Part shown: positions 57,926-64,000 of the stretch, piece after piece | Position numbering within the stretch: the stretch's first letter is position 1 | Layout of the letters: every line of letters begins with the position of its first letter | From: Bradyrhizobium manausense | Lineage (GTDB): Bacteria > Pseudomonadota > Alphaproteobacteria > Rhizobiales > Xanthobacteraceae | NCBI RefSeq assembly: GCF_018130615.1 | Contig: NZ_JAFCKB010000004.1 | Location: 124,001 to 188,000 of the forward strand | Reading direction: 5' to 3' | DNA: 64,000 nucleotides | Made by a program: the position numbers and the translations under genes | The notes under the pieces: generated by a model | The model's database searches: none | The model's input: the letters and a program-made list of their open reading frames with translations, nothing else | Told to the model about the DNA's origin: nothing

Positions 57926-58813
57926 CTAGCGTGTTTTGCCCGTCGAGCAACGCAAGGTCTCGTAGTCCGCCAACCTTTCGATCAGCAGATCCAGCAACGC
58001 GCGCAGCCGCGCCAGCCGCCGGAGATCGCGGTGATAGCCAACATACGTGTCGCGGCCGGGTGGTGTCACGCCGACGTCCAGTGCCACCAGGCGGCGATCG
58101 CGGTCGCCGAGCGGACGCGGCAGCACGGCGAGCCCGCCGCCGCCGGCGCAAAGCTCGGCCTGCGCCTGGCGATTGTTGCTGCGCGAGGCGATCTCCGCCT
58201 TCGGCAGCATACGCTTCAGCCAGACGGCGTCGGGCATGTCGGAAAATTCCGCGTTCATGGTCACGACGCGGACGCCGCTGCCGTCACCGGCCCGCGGCGG
58301 CTTGCTGCCGTTCTTGCCGTAGAGCGCGTAGGGAATGTGGAGTAGTTTTCTGGAAATGACTTCGGGCTCGTCGAACGGCTTGATGCGAAAGACCAGATCA
58401 GCCTCGCGACGCGGCAAGCTGTAGAGCCGCGCATCGGTTAGGAGCTCGACGATGACCTTCGGATGGCGCTTGCCGAAGGCGGCGATCACCGGCGACAGCA
58501 TCACCGTGCCGAACCAGTCCGACGACGACAGGCGCAAATTGCCTTCGAGCTGCATCTCGGCTCCCGTCGCGTGCCGCTGAAGCGCGAGCGCCTGCTCCTC
58601 GATCCGCTCGGCATGCGCAAATGCAGCCGTGCCTTCGTCGGTGAGGACAAAACCGTCGGCCGTGCGCTGGAATAGCGTCTGCCCGAGCGCCAGTTCGAGC
58701 GCGCGCAGCCGCCGCCCCATCGTCGGCTGGGTCTGGCCGATCTTGCGTGCGGCAGCTCCAAGCGTGCCCTCGCGCGCAATCGCCAGGAAGATGCGCAAAT
58801 CGCTCCACTCCAT
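57926..58813 (-). CDS. LysR-family transcriptional regulator
   Basis: ATG 58813 (MEWSDLRIFLAIAREGTLGA), 295 residues. The helix-turn-helix is GTLGAAARKIGQTQPTMGRR with the RALELALGQTLFQR wing. The C-terminal effector domain has GNLRLSSSDWFGTVMLSPVI and ERLADYETLRC at the end. It is divergent from the oxidoreductase gene at 58919 (105-base gap) and probably regulates it. The inducer is unknown. Confidence 0.9.
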   Translation of the reverse strand: MEWSDLRIFLAIAREGTLGAAARKIGQTQPTMGRRLRALELALGQTLFQRTADGFVLTDEGTAAFAHAERIEEQALALQRHATGAEMQLEGNLRLSSSDWFGTVMLSPVIAAFGKRHPKVIVELLTDARLYSLPRREADLVFRIKPFDEPEVISRKLLHIPYALYGKNGSKPPRAGDGSGVRVVTMNAEFSDMPDAVWLKRMLPKAEIASRSNNRQAQAELCAGGGGLAVLPRPLGDRDRRLVALDVGVTPPGRDTYVGYHRDLRRLARLRALLDLLIERLADYETLRCSTGKTR

Positions 58814-58918
58814 CGGAATCCCCGTCCATTCAAAAATGCACGAATATCGTACATCCTTGTTCCTTCCCATGCAAAAAATCATGGTCATATTGGAGGGCGA
58901 CAACGGAGCAAGACGATC

Positions 58919-59911
58919 ATGACAAAGCAAGCGACGATGCGCGCAAGCGTCCTGGAAACCCACAACGCGCCGCTGCGGCTCTCGACCATCTCCATGCCGG
59001 AGATCGGTCCGCGCGAGGTGCTGGTCCACGTGCGCGCGAGCGGAGTGAATCCGCTCGACACCAAGATCCACGCCGGCACTGCCGCGCATGCGCGCCATCC
59101 ACTGCCCGCGATCCCTGGGATCGACCTTGCCGGCGTGGTCGAGCAAACCGGGCGCGAAGTCTCGCGCTTCAAGGCGGGCGACGAAGTCTACGGCATGACC
59201 GGCGGCGTCGGTGGGGTTCAGGGTTCGCTCGCCGAATTCGCCGCAGTCGATGCCGACCTGCTGGCGTTGAAGCCTGCCAATCTCAGCATGCGCGAGGCAG
59301 CCGCCCTGCCCCTGATCTTCATCACGGCCTGGGAAGGCCTGATCGACCGCGCAGCGTTGAAGGAAGGCCAGAAGGTATTGATCCATGGCGGCGCGGGCGG
59401 CGTCGGTCATGTCGCGATCCAGATCGCGCGCGCGATCGGTGCAGACGTGTTCGCGACCGGCTCGCTGGCACAGCGCGCGACGATCGAACGCTTTGGCGCG
59501 ACCTTCATCGATCGCGACACCGCCGTTGAGGCTTACGTCGCCGATCACACCGGCGGCCGCGGCTTCGACGTCGTCTATGACACCGTCGGCGGCAAGGTGC
59601 TCGATCTATCCTTTGCGGCGGTGCGGCGTTTCGGTCATGTCGTGAGCGCGCTCGGCTGGGGCACGCATGCGCTGGCGCCGCTATCGTTCCGGGCCGCTAC
59701 CTATTCCGGCGTGTTCACGCTGCTGCCGCTGCTCTCGGGCGAAGGCCGCGCGCATCACGGGGAGATCATGGCGGAAGCCACGCGGCTCGCCGAGGCCGGC
59801 AAGCTCCTGCCGCTGCTCGATGCGAGGCGCTTCACGATGGAGAGCGTCGGCGAGGCCTATGCGCTGATCAGGGCTCACGCCGCCAAGGGCAAGCTGGTGG
59901 TCGATATTTGA
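58919..59911 (+). CDS. Zinc-independent quinone/alcohol dehydrogenase family oxidoreductase
   Basis: 330 residues of the medium-chain dehydrogenase fold. The N-terminal GroES-like part has VLVHVRASGVNPLDTKIHAG and IPGIDLAGVVEQTG; the Rossmann fold is LIHGGAGGVGHVAIQIARAI. The catalytic zinc cysteine is absent in the ASGVNPLD position, so it is quinone-oxidoreductase-like, using NADPH. The divergent LysR gene suggests an inducible detoxification role. Confidence 0.88.
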   Translation: MTKQATMRASVLETHNAPLRLSTISMPEIGPREVLVHVRASGVNPLDTKIHAGTAAHARHPLPAIPGIDLAGVVEQTGREVSRFKAGDEVYGMTGGVGGVQGSLAEFAAVDADLLALKPANLSMREAAALPLIFITAWEGLIDRAALKEGQKVLIHGGAGGVGHVAIQIARAIGADVFATGSLAQRATIERFGATFIDRDTAVEAYVADHTGGRGFDVVYDTVGGKVLDLSFAAVRRFGHVVSALGWGTHALAPLSFRAATYSGVFTLLPLLSGEGRAHHGEIMAEATRLAEAGKLLPLLDARRFTMESVGEAYALIRAHAAKGKLVVDI

Positions 59912-59925
59912 AAGCGCAGGCGCCG

Positions 59926-60207
59926 CTAATCCTCGCTCGACGCCGCTGAGCGATTGCGCAAGTAGGCCTGCGACAACAGGAAGAACAGCGCGCGCTCGCC
60001 CTGGTATTTGGCGGACGGCCGCGTGCGCTCGAAGCCGTCGGCAAATATCTTGCCGGACTGGTCGCAGACCTGCCACCGCCAACCGAACCGTTTGCGCCTG
60101 GTGAGGATCACTTCGAACATGCCGACGCGCTTGGTCCCTGCTCCTTGCCGGTCGCGCGAGCCCACCAAGGCTGCGCCGGCCTCCCCCATTGGACGGATGT
60201 CCGACAT
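59926..60207 (-). CDS. Small conserved rhizobial protein (MFEV..RR type)
   Basis: ATG 60207 (MSDIRPMGEAGAALVGSRDR) gives 93 residues. KRVGMFEVILTRRKRFGWRW, then VCDQSGKIFADGFERTRPSA and a helix KYQGERALFFLLSQAYLRNR. I recall this strand-strand-helix protein from many rhizobial genomes. A longer frame from 60354 is less likely. Function unknown. Confidence 0.6.
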   Translation of the reverse strand: MSDIRPMGEAGAALVGSRDRQGAGTKRVGMFEVILTRRKRFGWRWQVCDQSGKIFADGFERTRPSAKYQGERALFFLLSQAYLRNRSAASSED

Positions 60208-60380
60208 ATAACGCAGCAGGACGGAAAGCGAATGAAATTGATTATCGGAAATACGTATCTTGCACCGGTAATGACGAAGTCGCAGCCAGATGGAATAAGC
60301 CGATGCCGCCGGTGTTTTTGGTCGCTCCGCGGCGCAGCGTGGTAGCGCTGGCACCGGTATTCAAGTCAAAACACAAGACA

Positions 60381-60412
60381 AATGTCCGGTAAGCAATCGC
60401 TCACCGGACATT
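60381..60412 (-). terminator. Terminator of the aldo/keto reductase gene
   Basis: AATGTCCGGT and ACCGGACATT are a perfect ten-pair stem. On the minus strand it is followed by TGTCTTGTGTTTT, a T-rich tract. It lies 12 bases after the reductase stop. Confidence 0.65.
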
Positions 60413-60423
60413 CACAACAAATG

Positions 60424-61461
<1,038 letters not shown>

Positions 61462-61510
61462 CTACGATTAGGTGATAAAATCGGCACGTACTCATGATCA
61501 GGACTCATGA

Positions 61511-62404
61511 ATGGCCCGCACCAACACCAATGACCTGCTCGCCTTTCTCGCCGTCGCGCGCGAGCGCAGCTTTACCCGCGCCGCCGCACAGCTCGGCGTG
61601 TCGCAATCGGCATTGAGCCACACCGTGCGCGGCCTGGAGGAACGGCTGGGCTTGAGGCTCCTCACCCGCACCACCCGCAGCGTCGCGCCGACTGAGGCCG
61701 GCGAGCGGTTGCTGCACCATGTCGGGCCGCGCTTCGACGAGATCGACGCCGAGCTGGCGGCGCTGACGGAGCTGCGCGCGACGCCGGCCGGCACGGTCCG
61801 CATCACCACGGGCGAGCACGCGGCGCAGACGATCCTTTGGCCGGCGCTCGCAAAGCTCTTGCCGCGCTACCCCGATATCAAGGTCGAGCTCGTCGTCGAT
61901 TACGGCCTCACCGACATCGTCACCGAACGCTACGACGCCGGCGTCCGTCTCGGCGAGCAGGTCGCCAAGGACATGATCGCGGTGCGGATCGGGCCGGAGA
62001 TGCGGATGGCCGTGGTCGGCGCGCCCGCTTATTTCGCCACGCAGGCCAAGCCGAAGCAGCCACAGGATCTCACCGAGCACAATTGCATCAACCTGCGCCT
62101 GCCGACCTATGGCGGGATCTATGCCTGGGAGTTCGAGAAGCGCGGCCGAACGATGAAGGTGCGTGTCGACGGGCAATTGGTGTTCAACACCGGGCTGCTC
62201 AGGATGAATGCCGTGCTGGCTGGCCTTGGCCTCGCCTACATCCCCGAAGATCTCGTCAAGCGCGAGATCGCCGACGGCCGGCTGATCCGCGTGCTCGCCG
62301 ATTGGTGCGCACCGTTCGCCGGCTATCACCTCTATTATCCGAGCCGGCGACAGCCGACCCCAGCATTCGCGGTGCTGGTGGAGGCGTTGCGGTATCGGAA
62401 GTGA
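61511..62404 (+). CDS. LysR-family transcriptional regulator
   Basis: 297 residues. FLAVARERSFTRAAAQLGVS, QSALSHTVRGLEERLGLRLL is the helix-turn-helix and first wing. The effector domain runs from GTVRITTGEHAAQTILWPAL to the end, with RMNAVLAGLGLAYIPEDLVK. It lies 103 bases from the divergent aldo/keto reductase. TCATGATCAGGACTCATGA just upstream may be part of its site. Confidence 0.9.
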   Translation: MARTNTNDLLAFLAVARERSFTRAAAQLGVSQSALSHTVRGLEERLGLRLLTRTTRSVAPTEAGERLLHHVGPRFDEIDAELAALTELRATPAGTVRITTGEHAAQTILWPALAKLLPRYPDIKVELVVDYGLTDIVTERYDAGVRLGEQVAKDMIAVRIGPEMRMAVVGAPAYFATQAKPKQPQDLTEHNCINLRLPTYGGIYAWEFEKRGRTMKVRVDGQLVFNTGLLRMNAVLAGLGLAYIPEDLVKREIADGRLIRVLADWCAPFAGYHLYYPSRRQPTPAFAVLVEALRYRK

Positions 62405-62407
62405 GGA

Positions 62408-63481
62408 TCAGCGCGCGACGACTTCGACTTCGCCGTCGACGCCGTTGACGACGTTGAAGCCGCGCTCGTAGACCTTGCCCTCGTTCTTGGCGATGGCGCG
62501 GTATTCGCCTTCGGAGAGCACGACACGCGGGAAGGCGCCGATGGATTCCTTGATGACGTCGCCGCCCGGCGTCAGCACCGACCAGGCGGTGTTGGCGAGC
62601 GCCTCGCCACCCTTGTCGCTGACGAGCTTGAGCGTGATCACGGCGGCGCGGTGGGTGATGGTGACGTCGGTGAGCTTGCCGGCCTGGACGCGGATGTCCG
62701 AGCGCACCACCGAATTGGCGTCGCCATAATTGGAGATGATGTAGTAGGTGCCCTCTGGCAGCAGCACGACGTCGCCGGCGGCAACGTTGGGCACCAGCGA
62801 GGCACGTTCGCCGGATTCGAACTGGCTGCCCTTGTAGATCGCGAACGAGATCTGGTTCTGCGGGATGCGGCTGGTGCCGACGCGGCCCTCGATACGCAGG
62901 CCGCCGGCCGGAAGCACGAAGGACTCGCGGTCGGTCTCGGCCTTCAGGCTGACGGTGCGCACCGCGCTGACGAGGCCGAAAGCGACGTGCACGACGTAAT
63001 TGCCCGGCGGCAGCACGATGTTGGGCGTGGCATTGCGGTCCTCGCGGATCAGCTTGAAGGTGCCGTTCTCGTCGGGCCGATCGGCAAACACGCGCCACAC
63101 CAGGCCGCTGGTGATTGGAGGCGTGTCCTTGCCGTATTTGGCGGTCAGCGACAGCACGGCCTGACCGGGCGCAGCCGCATTGAGAGGTGCGGCCGGCGGC
63201 ACGGTCGTCACCGCGGGCGGCGGCATGCTCGGCGTATTCGGCTGCGTCAGGGTTGGCGGCAGGCTTGGCGGACCGGCACCCGGACCTGAGGGCGGCGCCA
63301 GGCTGACGGCGTTTCCGGGGTCGGGCACGGACGCCGGGGGCACCGGCGGCGGGCGATCGGAAAAGAGCTGCGCCTGAGCGGTATTTTGGCCTAGGGCCAT
63401 GAGGCACACGGCAAGGACAAGCGCCGGCAGCAGCCTGCCGCCGCGCCGCCATCCAATGATGCCGTCACCCCCGAAAGTCAT
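62408..63481 (-). CDS. Secreted proline-rich protein with beta-sandwich repeats
   Basis: 357 residues. A signal peptide (LLPALVLAVCLMALGQNTAQ) is followed by a 70-residue Pro/Gly/Ser-rich part and then about five beta-rich repeats: NIVLPPGNYVVHVAFGLVSA, VLLPEGTYYIISNYGDANSV and VVLSEGEYRAIAKNEGKVYE, each with a L-P/S-x-G-x-Y turn as in carboxypeptidase-regulatory-like domains. Rhizobial homologues with this order exist as I recall. Function unknown. It is convergent with the LysR gene. Confidence 0.7.
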   Translation of the reverse strand: MTFGGDGIIGWRRGGRLLPALVLAVCLMALGQNTAQAQLFSDRPPPVPPASVPDPGNAVSLAPPSGPGAGPPSLPPTLTQPNTPSMPPPAVTTVPPAAPLNAAAPGQAVLSLTAKYGKDTPPITSGLVWRVFADRPDENGTFKLIREDRNATPNIVLPPGNYVVHVAFGLVSAVRTVSLKAETDRESFVLPAGGLRIEGRVGTSRIPQNQISFAIYKGSQFESGERASLVPNVAAGDVVLLPEGTYYIISNYGDANSVVRSDIRVQAGKLTDVTITHRAAVITLKLVSDKGGEALANTAWSVLTPGGDVIKESIGAFPRVVLSEGEYRAIAKNEGKVYERGFNVVNGVDGEVEVVAR

Positions 63482-63726
63482 GCCCCCTGCTTTTCACCGA
63501 AAACGCGGCAAATTCAAGCCTCTGAAACCCCAAGAAATACGGCCCCGAGGCGGTTCTTTGGAACCCGGTTGACGCCTGCGTGATTACATCGGAGGCAACC
63601 GGACCTCGCCACATTCCTGCCCCCTGCGTCCCGAACGCTATAAACCAAGCTTTGCTCTCTTTCTGGCGAAGCGGAAGCACGGTGCCTACTCTGGAGTGAG
63701 GACTGGCCCGGAGTAGGAGAGTTTCG

Positions 63727-64000
63727 GTGCTGGATATCTTGAAAGGTCGGAGCGTGAACGGTGCGAATGGCGAAAAGGTCGGCCTCGGCAGTATCCGCCG
63801 GCCCATCCTCGGCCTCGCGCTCGGCGGCGGCGCGGCGCGCGGCTTTGCCCATATCGGTATCATGAGAACGCTGCTGGCCAACGGCATCGTGCCCGATGTC
63901 GTGGTCGGCACCTCGATCGGTGCCGCGGTCGGCGGCACCTTTGCGGCCGACCGGCTCGACACGCTGGAGGACTGGGCACGCAGCCTGCAAGGCGTGCGCA
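63727..64000 (+). CDS. Patatin-like phospholipase, 3' end off the window
   Basis: GTG 63727 (AGGAGA 6 bases upstream) opens a 91-residue fragment: VLDILKGRSVNGANGEKVGL, then LGLALGGGAARGFAHIGIMR with the G-G-G-x-x-R oxyanion element and VVVGTSIGAAVGGTF with the G-x-S-x-G nucleophile. This is the patatin/RssA-type lipid acyl hydrolase. The C-terminal half with its catalytic Asp is outside the window. Confidence 0.85.
   Translation, partial: MLDILKGRSVNGANGEKVGLGSIRRPILGLALGGGAARGFAHIGIMRTLLANGIVPDVVVGTSIGAAVGGTFAADRLDTLEDWARSLQGVR

Noticed and set aside
58814-59548. Upstream extension of the LysR gene frame
   Set aside because: It lies antisense to the divergent oxidoreductase; the helix-turn-helix begins at ATG 58813.

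Overview
The window looks like a chromosome segment of a Bradyrhizobium-type alphaproteobacterium: high GC, Omp31-type porin, His-rich and GrlR-like small proteins, CtrA-type TTAA-N7-TTAA boxes, and the dispersed palindromes and roughly 500-base intergenic repeat that I remember from Bradyrhizobium genomes. It splits at about position 23,000 into a prophage (left) and ordinary host chromosome (right).

Prophage, 1 to about 23,000. The left part is a leftward late module: small terminase, large terminase, a small protein, portal, scaffold and a major capsid gene that runs off the left edge. Tail genes, lysis genes and any integrase must lie further left. From 5.8 kb rightwards is an early and accessory region of more than 45 small genes in alternating blocks. 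It includes an initiator-like HTH protein, a structured RNA-rich stretch, a leftward operon (9.2 to 7.1 kb), and a divergent promoter with a 16-bp palindrome. Beyond that come a rightward ssDNA-binding/HNH operon, a RuvC-like resolvase, an HNH endonuclease, a replication-protein pair, zinc-ribbon proteins, two H-NS-type proteins, three HEPN-like proteins and many one-helix membrane microproteins. The region ends in a 50-base 3' fragment of a tRNA-Thr(TGT) gene (22,951-23,000), read as the right attachment site. The intact tRNA should lie left of the window.

Host chromosome, 23,001 to 64,000. In order: a PEP-CTERM protein, two methyltransferases, a chemotaxis receptor, small Bradyrhizobium-type proteins, a porin, a lipoprotein, a TPR protein, a beta-lactamase-like hydrolase and an S10 carboxypeptidase. 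Then NAD kinase, a CheY-like receiver plus Hpt protein, a DUF2336 protein and a lytic transglycosylase with CtrA-type sites, hisI, folE, an Fe-S scaffold protein, a Clp-like periplasmic protein, yidD and an amino-acid permease. The last part holds an alpha/beta hydrolase, an MFS exporter, thrS, a nitroreductase, a second beta-lactamase-like hydrolase, a PAS-GGDEF-EAL protein, two LysR regulators each divergent from an oxidoreductase, a secreted proline-rich protein and the start of a patatin-like phospholipase.

The points I find most unusual are all in the prophage. The portal gene has no ATG, GTG or TTG for its conserved N-terminus. Three proteins have HEPN-like R-x4-H or N-x2-KH motifs. Three early proteins end in an SSB-like acidic-(I/L)PF tail. 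A leader motif, GAAAGNGAGG, sits only 2 to 3 bases before TTG, GTG or ATG starts. Two gene-free stretches are rich in strong hairpins. No databases were searched; family names come from motif recognition.
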